Shown: in pieces, positions 1 through 7,745 of the stretch
How positions within the stretch are numbered: the stretch's first letter is position 1
How the letters are laid out: every line of letters starts with the position of its first letter
NCBI RefSeq assembly: GCF_017313785.1
Contig: NZ_JAFLNL010000019.1
Span: 1 to 34,634 of the forward strand
Origin: Flagellimonas aurea
GTDB taxonomy: Bacteria; Bacteroidota; Bacteroidia; Flavobacteriales; Flavobacteriaceae
DNA: 34,634 nt
Direction: 5' to 3'
The notes under the pieces: model-generated
What the model saw: only the letters and a program-made list of their open reading frames with translations
Databases searched by the model: none
What the model was told of the DNA's origin: nothing
Made by a program: the position numbers and the translations under genes

Positions 1-31
1 TGAGAAGAAAATTGAAAAATAAAAACTAAGT

Positions 32-805
32 TTAACCCAAGGATAGATCAAATCTAGGCAGTTCGTTTACCCTGGTCAGTTTCATCCGGCGAAGGTGGGT
101 CACTTTACCCGGCTTATCCAGTGTTAGGTACTTTCTATCGAATTTATCGAAGCGTAATTTGAAGTTCCGAAAGGGGTCCTTGTCCATCCATTCCAACCGG
201 ACACCCAGTTTGGTAACTTTCATCAAACGCTCCAAATGTTTCATAGTACCATTATTGGAACAGGTCTTTCTATTCTTCTTGGGCTTGAAGGTCCTGATGT
301 AGTTCTCAAAGTCCAAAATGAATTTGTGCTTCAATTCACCGAGCAACACATCGTTGGTTTTGAGTTTCATGGTAATGTAGCTCTTTAAGTATTTCTCGGT
401 CGAGTAGTAATTTTTCATGGTCCCGGGTTTTAGTGCGTTGACCATATTTCTGTTATGGTATTCAAAGAGCTCCAGAATTGTATGGTTCATTTCATCCTCC
501 CCGACGTACCTTGCCTTGATAGATTTAGCGGTTATCAATTTCCTCTCCATGTGCAATTCCCTATGAACATTAAGGATTTCACCATATACGGTGTCAAGGT
601 AAGCGTTCAAATCTTCCATGGTTTTGTTCCTTGGAAAGGCTTTTCCGCGCTTTTTGTCCCAATTGCACACTGGAATGCACCTCTTGATACTGACCTCTGC
701 ACGTGCTTTTTTTACCGTAATACGCAGGTAGATGTCATACATCTTCGGGTCGTTGCGTTTTTTTCTAACGAAAAAATTGATTCCTAAAGTACTGTCTGTC
801 CGCAT
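32..805 (-). CDS. Truncated tyrosine-type site-specific integrase (N-terminal half only)
   Basis: The product resembles the N-terminal half of Bacteroidota tyrosine recombinases. It has an arm-type DNA-binding segment (about residues 5-90, with 'INFFVRKKRND' and 'YLRITV') followed by an SAM-like core-binding domain (about 105-225, 'LKPGTMKNYYSTEKYLKSY'). The protein stops at about 257 residues, where family members are usually around 400. The C-terminal catalytic domain carrying the R..H-x-x-R..Y residues is absent. The last 25 residues are unlike the family and look out of register, so a frameshift or recombination scar is likely. I chose the ATG at 805; the longer frame would need a TTG. 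It is probably inactive as a recombinase and marks an old element boundary. The coding call is secure; whether it is expressed is unknown. Confidence 0.75.
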   Translation of the reverse strand: MRTDSTLGINFFVRKKRNDPKMYDIYLRITVKKARAEVSIKRCIPVCNWDKKRGKAFPRNKTMEDLNAYLDTVYGEILNVHRELHMERKLITAKSIKARYVGEDEMNHTILELFEYHNRNMVNALKPGTMKNYYSTEKYLKSYITMKLKTNDVLLGELKHKFILDFENYIRTFKPKKNRKTCSNNGTMKHLERLMKVTKLGVRLEWMDKDPFRNFKLRFDKFDRKYLTLDKPGKVTHLRRMKLTRVNELPRFDLSLG

Positions 806-894
806 GTTGTAATCGTTTAAGTTGAACAAATGTTAGTGGTCGGACTGCCCTTTAACCTCAATTGTCCATACTTAAAACTACAACAATCTGTGCA

Positions 895-922
895 TCGGTG
901 TGCACACCTTATTGCACACCGA
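895..922. repeat. Inverted repeat upstream of the integrase remnant
   Basis: Perfect 10-bp arms TCGGTGTGCA (895-904) and TGCACACCGA (913-922) flank an 8-nt spacer. The left arm also forms a 12-bp perfect palindrome, GGTGTGCACACC (897-908), and TGCACACC is directly repeated at 901-908 and 913-920. It lies about 90 nt upstream of the integrase start. It could be a regulator operator or part of an attachment or arm-binding site; the sequence does not decide between them. Confidence 0.6.
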
Positions 923-960
923 AAATTTGGATTTAAATGATATCAGATGAATGCATAAAA

Positions 961-1004
961 AACAAAAAGCACTGATAATCATACAATTAACAGTGCTTTG
1001 TTTT
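961..1004 (-). terminator. Intrinsic terminator of the methyltransferase/kinase/protease operon
   Basis: A 9-bp perfect stem AAAGCACTG / CAGTGCTTT (966-974 with 991-999) encloses a 16-nt loop. Read on the minus strand the stem is followed by TTTTTGTTTTTT, a good U-tract. It sits 155 nt past the stop codon of the last gene of the minus-strand operon, the expected place for its transcript end. Confidence 0.65.
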
Positions 1005-1159
1005 GACCTAAACGGTGGTTGGTCGGGATAACGGGAGTCCAATCGAACAAATTATACCACTTTTGCAGTTCTTAGAAAGGGTTATGGGAGAGAAAGATTC
1101 TGATGTCTAATGTGTAATAGCAGGTTAAAATTTTGCCACTATAAACCTCTTAAATATTA

Positions 1160-1810
1160 TTATTCATTTTCGAAAAACAGGTCGGTTTTCTTTAATGATT
1201 CATCACCATGGAATACCAAAGCCTCTCTGGCATTAATCAATAGGCCTGAAGATAAAATATCTCCAAGGTCCAAAAGGCGGTTGGCCTGTTGTGTATAATA
1301 CTTTTTCATATTATTGAAAGCATCATAAGCAGTAACGTCAGTGGTTAAAAACGAGATTAAACCAACATTATCACATTTCAGAGAAATTTCCTGATTTTCA
1401 TTTTTGAATGCTACAATAGATTGGTCATATCCAATAAAAGAACGACAGTTTTGGCTTATTAAATCCGGGCCTAAAAATTTTCCGCTAAGGCAACTATTCG
1501 TGTAGAAAAATGTATCGCTAAAAATAGTGTTATCGCCTCCTGCACTTATCAAAGAACTACCATTGACCATTATACTATTCTCATTCCCATGTGAGTAAGA
1601 AACCCAAATAAATGGTATTTCCTTGAGGTCCGCATACTTTATGTTGATGTATGCATTATTACAATTATTAGGTAAGATTTCTTCAACATCTAATAATTTC
1701 CCTTCCTCAATCTCCGCAGCGATCACAGTCATCATATTACCTTTACATGCTTTGAAATACTCCCCTAACCTTACATCTAAATCATCACTTGCAATTAATA
1801 TTCTAATCAT
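1160..1810 (-). CDS. Caspase/CHAT-like cysteine protease, putative effector
   Basis: This 216-residue protein shows the His/Cys dyad layout of the caspase/CHAT/C25 clan. A predicted strand leads into 'WVSYSHGNE' with His74-Gly75. About 33 residues later, after another strand, comes 'FFYTNSCLSGKFLG' with Cys107 in the same setting as the N-A-C-x-S-G motif of CHAT peptidases. No signal peptide or transmembrane segment is seen. It is the last gene of a minus-strand operon and overlaps the preceding receiver gene by 8 nt, so the two are translationally coupled. The inferred role is a suicide or processing protease switched by the upstream kinase/receiver pair. The motif match is clear. The substrate is unknown and clan assignment rests on the two motifs alone, so a catalytically different Rossmann-like protein is possible. 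Confidence 0.6.
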   Translation of the reverse strand: MIRILIASDDLDVRLGEYFKACKGNMMTVIAAEIEEGKLLDVEEILPNNCNNAYINIKYADLKEIPFIWVSYSHGNENSIMVNGSSLISAGGDNTIFSDTFFYTNSCLSGKFLGPDLISQNCRSFIGYDQSIVAFKNENQEISLKCDNVGLISFLTTDVTAYDAFNNMKKYYTQQANRLLDLGDILSSGLLINAREALVFHGDESLKKTDLFFENE

Positions 1811-2420
1811 CCAACTGTCGTTTTTGAGATGTTAGTAACTCAATTGCCAGTTGAAGAATACTTTTTTCAAGTTGCTGGCCCAGTTCCGTTTCTTTTCTTA
1901 TTTCCACGATTAAATCATCCAGCGTATAGATTGTACCGGATTTGGTGGTTAGATAGGGTTTGGCTCTTTCTTTTTCAGAATGTTTGGCAATCCATTGTTC
2001 TAAAATACAATCAACCCTGGTATCCAATTGGTGTGCTGCTTTTTCAACCATCCCTACAACTTCAGGAATATCGGCCGTACTTTGAATAATTCCGAGAGCT
2101 TCATTGTTGATGAAATCTATAAGGGCTTCGTTAGGTATTGCGGTAAATTGTTTTGCAGTATAAATAATCACATAGATTAAGGAAGTTTTTTCCCGTATTC
2201 TTTTAAATACCTCAGGGGCATGGGGTTCACCGGCACCCAAATCAAAATCCAGGAGTACAATTAATTTGCTGCTCAGATTATTATAGATATATTCTAATCC
2301 CTGACTTGATTTTTTTTCTAGAATAACATTATCTCTACCAAACCTTTCCCGTAGGGTATATAGTAGTGGATCATTTTCAAATAAATCATCGTGAATGACC
2401 AGTATTTTTAAAGGTTCCAT
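1803..2420 (-). CDS. Receiver-domain protein (response-regulator-like)
   Basis: The N-terminal 120 residues fit a CheY-like receiver domain. There is an acidic pair after strand 1 ('ILVIHDD', D11/D12), a probable phospho-acceptor Asp58 at the end of strand 3 ('LIVLLDFDLG'), and a Thr after strand 4 ('VIIYTAK'). The usual Lys of strand 5 is not obvious. The remaining 85 residues are helical and charged, with no DNA-binding domain recognised. Output is therefore probably by protein contact, most simply with the protease whose gene overlaps its 3' end by 8 nt. I chose the ATG at 2420, 7 nt after the kinase stop; the longer frame to 2489 would overlap the kinase gene. The likely partner kinase is the upstream gene. 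Confidence 0.7.
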   Translation of the reverse strand: MEPLKILVIHDDLFENDPLLYTLRERFGRDNVILEKKSSQGLEYIYNNLSSKLIVLLDFDLGAGEPHAPEVFKRIREKTSLIYVIIYTAKQFTAIPNEALIDFINNEALGIIQSTADIPEVVGMVEKAAHQLDTRVDCILEQWIAKHSEKERAKPYLTTKSGTIYTLDDLIVEIRKETELGQQLEKSILQLAIELLTSQKRQLDD

Positions 2421-2427
2421 GAAATCT

Positions 2428-4536
2428 TTATTTTTTAAAGGGGAAACTGATCTTGAATGTTGCTCCCCGAGGTTTAAATTCATTTTCAACCACTGAAATG
2501 GTTCCTCTTAACGACTCTACCCTCGTTTTCACTATATACAGGCCAATTCCTGCTCCTCCCAAATCCGCAGTTGTTGTATAATACATCTCAAAAATCTTTT
2601 CTTCATCACCCTTTCTTATACCTTCTCCATTATCCGAATAATAAATAACAAAATGGTCGTCTTCTATAAAACCAGAACACTTGATGACTTTACTTTCTTC
2701 ATTCCGTAAGGCTTTGATTGAGTTTGAGATTAAGTTTTCAAATATGTCCTCAAAAAACTTTTTATTGGCATGAAGGACAAAGTTATCTTGAACTTCAACG
2801 ATATGCTTTATATCTTCCGCATCAAAGACAGGAACATAGGCTTTATTGAAAAGATCTTCCAAATGGTTTTTAACATTGAAATCCTCCATGTCAATATTGG
2901 ACCCGGCATAACTCAACATAAAGTCTATTACTTTGTTAAGATTCACCATTTCATTATAAATCATATGGGAATATTCTTTAAAAATTGAGTCCAATTTGGG
3001 GTCTGGAAACCTGTCCTTAAAAAACTCGGCCATCCTTTTCACCTTCCCCAGAGCTGTTCTAACAGCATGTGAAACATGAATGGCATAATCCTGTAAAGAC
3101 ATCAGGCTTACATAAATATTTTCCTTTCGGATGTACTCCTTTCGCTCCTTTTCTTGTTGTTCAATCCCCTTCTTTATAGAGATATCAATAACTTTTGCCT
3201 GTTCCTTCAGGGGCTTTAAGGTTTGCTTCAGATTTGGATTATTTTTCTCCAAGGTCTTTAAGGCTTCGGTAAATTCCTTGACTTCAATATTAGCCTTTAC
3301 AAGTTCCTGATCGACCTTTTGTTTTAATAATTTACGCTCATTCTTTTTAAACTCCTCCAGAACCTTTAATTGCGCAATCACGAATTCCTTTAGCTCCCTA
3401 TATGCCTCATTATCCACAAAGTCCTGTCTATTCGTGGAATCAATGATTTTAGGGTTATTTTCCTTCGTTATGTCAAGAATACCAATAATTTCACGAGTAC
3501 CTACTTTGTCCAAGAATCCTGACCATAACCTTTTATCGATACCGAGAACATCCCGTTTTTTGTCCCTGATTCCTTCAAATTCAGCAAATGGCGTAGTTAT
3601 GAGTCCATCACGGTAAATCTTTATACCGTCTATTCGATAGTCCTGGTTTTTATAAATCCTATTGAATTTCTTTTTTGCCGCTTCATCAAAATAGAATAAT
3701 CTTAGATTAATTCCTCCAAAAGGTTTTATGGAAACTCTGTCGACAATGATCTTGTTTTTCTCCTTATCCCATTTTAAAGTTTCTTGCCATTCCTTTTCAA
3801 CATTGTATTCCAGTTTAAACTCCAAACTGGAATATTTTATGGATTCAGCTTTTACGGGCTTATCTTTATAAGCATCATACTCATTGGAGTTTATGACAAT
3901 TTGAAACGGTGGGTTCAGGGGGTGGAAAGGAGAAACAATTTTTTCCAATTCCTTTTCTAATCTATTAATATCCAAATCTGTCCAGGTCTCTTCTATTGAA
4001 GATATAATAAGTTTTGTTCCCTTTTCTTCTTTTGGAGCATCTACAAAGGCATAACTATTTTCCACATCTGTGAAAAGTTTTAACTGAGGTGACTTGGAGA
4101 GTTCATCATAGGCATTCCAATCAATATTGACAACAAGTTTCTGATTTGTGTCTACCTCCTTGGTTTCAATTACCACATGACCACCTAGTTTATCCACAGC
4201 AAAGCGTCCTATTCCTTTTTCTCCGACATATCTTCTTTCGAATGGAGGTGGTGAGAATAAGGTACTTCTTTTGCTTGCTGTCCCGACTACCATCCATTTA
4301 TCGCGGATATCCGTATAGGACATTCCATGTCCATCGTCAGAGATAATAATTTTTGATTTCTCATTAAGTGCCTCGGGAGATACATCAATAAATTCAACTA
4401 TTACTTTTGTAGCATTTGCGTCATAGCAATTTTTCACAAGTTCATAGACGGCAGTTATCCTATCTGTAATTAATTCTCTTCCGATTAATCTAAAGGTATT
4501 GACATCAAATCTCCACTTAAGATTTTTTTCACTCAT
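2428..4536 (-). CDS. Dual GHKL ATPase: MORC/Hsp90-like sensor fused to histidine kinase
   Basis: This 702-residue protein carries two GHKL-type ATP-binding modules. The first (residues about 10-200) has 'YELVKNCYDANAT' (N box, Asn36), 'ISDDGHGM' and 'GEKGIGRFA', the pattern of MORC/MutL/Hsp90-like ATPases. A coiled-coil-rich middle (about 380-475) follows. Then comes an H-box 'SHAVRTALG' with candidate phospho-His490, and a histidine-kinase ATPase with 'NLISNSIKAL' (N box), 'DNGEGI' (G1) and 'GGAGIGLYIVK' (G2). No membrane segment is seen, so it is probably cytoplasmic. The start is taken at 4536, overlapping the methyltransferase stop by 8 nt. MORC-like ATPases are known partners of bacterial restriction-modification systems. 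Here the architecture suggests that DNA sensing by the first module drives phosphotransfer to the receiver encoded next. Confidence 0.75.
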   Translation of the reverse strand: MSEKNLKWRFDVNTFRLIGRELITDRITAVYELVKNCYDANATKVIVEFIDVSPEALNEKSKIIISDDGHGMSYTDIRDKWMVVGTASKRSTLFSPPPFERRYVGEKGIGRFAVDKLGGHVVIETKEVDTNQKLVVNIDWNAYDELSKSPQLKLFTDVENSYAFVDAPKEEKGTKLIISSIEETWTDLDINRLEKELEKIVSPFHPLNPPFQIVINSNEYDAYKDKPVKAESIKYSSLEFKLEYNVEKEWQETLKWDKEKNKIIVDRVSIKPFGGINLRLFYFDEAAKKKFNRIYKNQDYRIDGIKIYRDGLITTPFAEFEGIRDKKRDVLGIDKRLWSGFLDKVGTREIIGILDITKENNPKIIDSTNRQDFVDNEAYRELKEFVIAQLKVLEEFKKNERKLLKQKVDQELVKANIEVKEFTEALKTLEKNNPNLKQTLKPLKEQAKVIDISIKKGIEQQEKERKEYIRKENIYVSLMSLQDYAIHVSHAVRTALGKVKRMAEFFKDRFPDPKLDSIFKEYSHMIYNEMVNLNKVIDFMLSYAGSNIDMEDFNVKNHLEDLFNKAYVPVFDAEDIKHIVEVQDNFVLHANKKFFEDIFENLISNSIKALRNEESKVIKCSGFIEDDHFVIYYSDNGEGIRKGDEEKIFEMYYTTTADLGGAGIGLYIVKTRVESLRGTISVVENEFKPRGATFKISFPFKK

Positions 4537-5602
4537 TATTATATTTTTCAATATGATTTGCCACACTCATAGCTATTGCTTGGCCTAATTTTACAGGAAC
4601 TGCATTTCCTATCTGTTTGGCTATACGGCCCGAGGAAAATTCTTTTTTGGGGTTTACAAAATCATAGTTTTTCGGAAATGATTGTAAAATTGCAGCTTCC
4701 CTTAAGGAGATTGCTCTATCTTGTTCGGGATGGCCAAATCTTCCATTGTTGTAGCCAATGCAGTAGGTTGTCATAGTCGGTGCGACATCATCCCATTTCA
4801 TTCTTCCATAGGCACTACCATAAGCTTTCCCACCATCGTTTTTATGGCAATCCGCTATTAATTCCTCATCCCAGTCCTTCCAGCTACCGCCTTCAGGTGT
4901 AGCCTTTATTCTGCGTAAACTCAATTCATTCAGTTGTCTTGACCTATGCAATAAATCCTTATGGTGGATTTCACCGGCTTGAATTTTTGGTAATTTACCA
5001 ATAGCCTTTCTTACAGTGCTGACTTTATTCAGATGAGTGTAGGGAAGCATTTCTATTGGTCCATTTAAGGAAGCTAGTAGTACAAGTCTCTTCCGTCTTT
5101 GGGGCACTCCGTAATATTGTGAATCAAAGATACCTGTAGAAACATAGTACCCTAAGCCTTTAAGTACACCTTCAAAATCACTCAACACTTTTCCATTCTT
5201 AAATGATTTCAGCAACGGAACATTTTCCATCGAAACGATTTCCGGCTTTACTTCTTTAATCAAATCAGCAAAGGCGTATAATAATTTCCATCGCTCAGAA
5301 TTCATCTCACTTACCGTCCCACTACTTTTTTGGTTAAAAATGGAAAAAGGTTGACAAGGAGCGCAACCGATTAAAATTTTTCTAGTGCCTTTTAAAAATA
5401 AGGTCTTCAAATATTCAGGAGAAAGTTCACTTACACTTTTTTCAATAAAAGTGGCCTTATTATTTTTTTCGTAGGCATATTTACAGTCCTGGTCAATATC
5501 TACTCCTGCCGTTACATTAAATCCTTTATCCAGGAACCCCCTTGTTAACCCGCCAATTCCGCAAAAGAGATCCACTACTGAATATTGTTCTTTTTTACCC
5601 AT
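4529..5602 (-). CDS. DNA (cytosine-5)-methyltransferase
   Basis: This is a 357-residue C5-cytosine methylase with all main family motifs: I ('DLFCGIGGLTRGF', SAM binding), IV ('GCAPCQPFS', catalytic Cys83), VI ('MENVPL', Glu126), VIII ('QRRKR') and X near the C-terminus ('GNAVPVKLGQAIA'). Length is typical. The ATG at 5602 overlaps the Xre stop as TGATG; an upstream TTG at 5605 is the only other candidate. It would methylate cytosine in a specific duplex sequence that I cannot predict. No restriction nuclease gene follows. Instead the kinase, receiver and protease genes do, so methylation may mark self for a signalling rather than a cutting response. The family call is very secure. Confidence 0.95.
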   Translation of the reverse strand: MGKKEQYSVVDLFCGIGGLTRGFLDKGFNVTAGVDIDQDCKYAYEKNNKATFIEKSVSELSPEYLKTLFLKGTRKILIGCAPCQPFSIFNQKSSGTVSEMNSERWKLLYAFADLIKEVKPEIVSMENVPLLKSFKNGKVLSDFEGVLKGLGYYVSTGIFDSQYYGVPQRRKRLVLLASLNGPIEMLPYTHLNKVSTVRKAIGKLPKIQAGEIHHKDLLHRSRQLNELSLRRIKATPEGGSWKDWDEELIADCHKNDGGKAYGSAYGRMKWDDVAPTMTTYCIGYNNGRFGHPEQDRAISLREAAILQSFPKNYDFVNPKKEFSSGRIAKQIGNAVPVKLGQAIAMSVANHIEKYNNE

Positions 5603-5808
5603 CAATTATTCTTGGTTATTAATAGTTTATCCACTTCCACATCCAGAACTTCTGCTATTGAAATAAGTGTCTCTATTGATGGTTGTCTCGAATTGGTACA
5701 CCAATTAGAAACTGTGGTTTCACTTTTTTTCAATTTCTCAGCCAACCATTTGTTCGATTTCTCCTTTTCTACCAAAACAAGTTTTAGTCGATTGAATTTC
5801 TTCCTCAT
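5602..5808 (-). CDS. Small Xre-family transcriptional regulator
   Basis: This 68-residue protein is one helix-turn-helix domain of the Cro/CI type. 'NKWLAEKLKKSETTVSNWC' fits helices 2-3, and 'PSIETLISIAEVLDVEVDKLL' fits helices 4-5. Its stop codon overlaps the methyltransferase start (TGATG), so it is the first gene of the operon. Position and size are those of controller proteins that set the timing of methyltransferase and effector expression in restriction-modification systems. It probably acts on the promoter just upstream. Confidence 0.85.
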   Translation of the reverse strand: MRKKFNRLKLVLVEKEKSNKWLAEKLKKSETTVSNWCTNSRQPSIETLISIAEVLDVEVDKLLITKNN

Positions 5809-5832
5809 TATTTCACTATATTACCATTATTG

Positions 5833-5840
5833 CAAATATA
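5833..5840 (-). promoter_or_regulatory. Candidate -7 element for the Xre/methyltransferase operon
   Basis: Read on the minus strand this is TATATTTG, matching the Bacteroidota -7 consensus TAnnTTTG, about 25 nt upstream of the Xre start. No well-spaced -33 TTTG box is evident, so confidence is moderate. Confidence 0.4.
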
Positions 5841-6020
5841 TTTAAGTTTTAGCATATTTATTTTGTATTATCAAATTATTTCTTTCACTTTTTTTATACC
5901 TTCTCTCCAATTATCAAGTCCCTAAAGGAGTAAAAATTAAGTTCAAAGTTACCTCGTTAAGCCAGCTTGGTTTACGATATTCCACAAATGTGTCCAAAAT
6001 AATCCGCTTATATTGCTGCC

Positions 6021-6230
6021 ATGAACAAGGTACAGAAAACCATCATACGGCAAATGGCCAAGGGGTACACGCAACGGGAGGTTGCGGAGTACCTGAAGCA
6101 AAGGAACATGCACCCCAACAGTCTGAGCACAGTCGAGAAGGAGGTAAATAAATTGAAGAAAATCCATGGGGCAAAGACCACGGTACATCTGTTTGTCCTG
6201 TTGTTGCGCCAAGGATTCTTAAAGGATTGA
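6021..6230 (+). CDS. Small LuxR-type helix-turn-helix protein
   Basis: This 69-residue protein consists almost wholly of a GerE/LuxR-type DNA-binding domain: 'IIRQMAKGYTQREVAEYL' (scaffold and first HTH helix), then 'LSTVEKEVNKLKKIHGAK' (recognition helix and beyond). There is no sensor domain. It is convergent with the ThiF gene, the two stop codons being only 4 nt apart, so antisense interference at the 3' ends is likely. It may regulate the element's transfer or replication genes, but no target site can be named. Confidence 0.75.
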   Translation: MNKVQKTIIRQMAKGYTQREVAEYLKQRNMHPNSLSTVEKEVNKLKKIHGAKTTVHLFVLLLRQGFLKD

Positions 6231-6234
6231 ATTA

Positions 6235-7026
6235 TCAGGTCACGGGACGTAACGGCACGGGCTGTGCCCTGAAATCCCCAAGGTTCAGGAAAAACCCGCT
6301 GTAATGGGTCATCCCGTTACGGAAGAGGTCCCATAGCAGGGAGGCCCCCAGTTGTGCCAATGCCCCGTTGATGAACAGGTCCTGTTGCTGTAGGGCCTCT
6401 TCGAGGGAACAGCTAGGGGCTTGGTCTTCGTCCTCGGACTGTCGGAGCAGTTCCCCGTAGGCTTCCGTCACAAAGGGCATGTTGCCTACGGTGGTAAATT
6501 TTTCAGATTGGGGCTGTGGGATGTCCCCGATGGTGGAGAGTATGACCTGCCCCGACTTTCTGCCGTTGCCGAAGTCCATCCAATAGGCCGGGCATTCCTG
6601 TTCATGGCGTTGAATTTCCAATTGTCCAAGCCATTGTGCCAATGCGAAACGGGTGTCCACATTGTCCACACAGGAAAGATAGATGTCCCCTATCTCGGCA
6701 TGGGCTTCCCCATCAAACCTATGGTCACGGGCTTTCCATGCCGTGCCAAAAAACCGGTTGGTGCGCTGGATTAAAGCCACGGCCTTAGGCAGTCCCACTT
6801 CGCTCTGGGCAAAGAGCTGTCTTCCCCTGTTGGCCTGTGTGACGGTATCCCCGTCCCACAGGGTTACCTCCAGTCCGGGGTGTCCCAGTGCGGTCATGGC
6901 GTGGTTGAGCTGTGCGAGGGCGGTCAGCACCCGGGAGCCTGTCCCCCCGCCCCCTATCAGGTGGAGTTTGACGGGGTTGGTCGCCCGCAACAGGCGGTTC
7001 TCGGTAAAGTGTACGGTCTGTTTCAT
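6235..7026 (-). CDS. PRTRC system ThiF-family (E1-like) protein
   Basis: The protein has an adenylating Rossmann fold of the ThiF/MoeB/E1 superfamily. 'LHLIGGGGTGSRVL' near residues 22-34 is the nucleotide-binding loop, and 'LSCVDNVDTRFALA' is the conserved second motif. A 'PSCSLEEAL' segment further on could hold a thioester cysteine, but this is only a suggestion. The start at 7026 overlaps the PRTRC B stop as ATGA, which rules out the longer frame to 7110. It is the last gene of the PRTRC operon. In this cassette it would activate a ubiquitin-like partner, the obvious candidate being the PRTRC C protein encoded upstream. Confidence 0.88.
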   Translation of the reverse strand: MKQTVHFTENRLLRATNPVKLHLIGGGGTGSRVLTALAQLNHAMTALGHPGLEVTLWDGDTVTQANRGRQLFAQSEVGLPKAVALIQRTNRFFGTAWKARDHRFDGEAHAEIGDIYLSCVDNVDTRFALAQWLGQLEIQRHEQECPAYWMDFGNGRKSGQVILSTIGDIPQPQSEKFTTVGNMPFVTEAYGELLRQSEDEDQAPSCSLEEALQQQDLFINGALAQLGASLLWDLFRNGMTHYSGFFLNLGDFRAQPVPLRPVT

Positions 7027-7745
7027 GGCAGGATGTGTTTGAGGGTCAGGGAATGTGTTTTTAGGACATTCAGGGGAAATTTCCCCTGCTGCCCCATCAG
7101 GTTGTTCCACAGGGAGACGATATTTCCCTTGACGGGATAATGTCCCGCAAAGGTGTGTGCAAAACGGCTATGGAAGAAGGCCTTTTCCCATCGGGCGATA
7201 TAATCCTCAAGGCATGTTGCCCTATCGGCTTCCACGCTGACGTTACCCATGCACACCCTTCCATCGGCATAGACATTGAAAAAGGGCGCATGGTACAGGG
7301 GGGTGTCCGCCGTAGGCCTTCTTCGGGTCTTCAGGGCAAAGATGCGCAGCCCGTCCTTTCCTGCCACCCATAAAAGGGGCGGCAGGGACGCTTCCCCGCA
7401 GGGGATGCCAAGGCCATCGGTAAAATGGAGGTGTTTTTTGGCTGCCCTTGTGTACCATATCACCGTGCCCCCCTCGGTGGGGTTCACGTACAGCACGGTC
7501 GGGGGTAGCAATCCCTTTGGGGTGGCAAAGGCGGTCTTGTTCTCCTTTCCCGACTGTAGGCACTCCACAAGGGCATATGATTGCGAAAGGCTCAGCGGAC
7601 GGCCGTTCACGGGATGTCCCTGGGCATCCATATCGAAGTACTCCACATAGGCCTGTTCCCTGTTGCCGTCATCACGGCCATAGACGAGAATGGCCCCTAT
7701 GGGCAGGAACAGGTGTTCATTGGCGTGTATGCTATCATTTTTCAT
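7023..7745 (-). CDS. PRTRC system protein B
   Basis: The 240-residue product matches the PRTRC B family from start to end by recognisable segments: 'LLPPTVLYVNP', 'VIWYTRAAKKHLHF', 'IPCGEASLPPLLWVA', 'RRPTADTPLYHAPFFNVY', 'GRVCMGNVSV' and the C-terminal 'WEKAFFHSRFAHTF'. The biochemical role of B is unknown. The ATG at 7745 overlaps the F stop (ATGA) and B's own stop overlaps the ThiF start in the same way, so F, B and ThiF form a translationally coupled chain. The longer frame reaching 7880 is an artefact of overlap with F. Confidence 0.9.
   Translation of the reverse strand: MKNDSIHANEHLFLPIGAILVYGRDDGNREQAYVEYFDMDAQGHPVNGRPLSLSQSYALVECLQSGKENKTAFATPKGLLPPTVLYVNPTEGGTVIWYTRAAKKHLHFTDGLGIPCGEASLPPLLWVAGKDGLRIFALKTRRRPTADTPLYHAPFFNVYADGRVCMGNVSVEADRATCLEDYIARWEKAFFHSRFAHTFAGHYPVKGNIVSLWNNLMGQQGKFPLNVLKTHSLTLKHILP

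Larger units (their letters stand above)
806..1159. other. Intergenic region between integrase remnant and protease operon
   Basis: This stretch of about 350 nt holds no convincing gene. It contains a 10-bp inverted repeat just upstream of the integrase fragment (895-922) and an intrinsic terminator (961-1004) for the operon that ends at 1160. The short frame crossing 1110-1298 on the plus strand runs into the protease gene and is a shadow. A short tract near 1025-1055 faintly recalls a tRNA 3' half but cannot be folded into one. Confidence 0.6.

Noticed and set aside
1015..1060. tRNA-like 3' tract (GGGAGTCCAATCGAAC) as a possible integration target
   Set aside because: No matching acceptor stem, anticodon arm or full T-loop can be paired around it.
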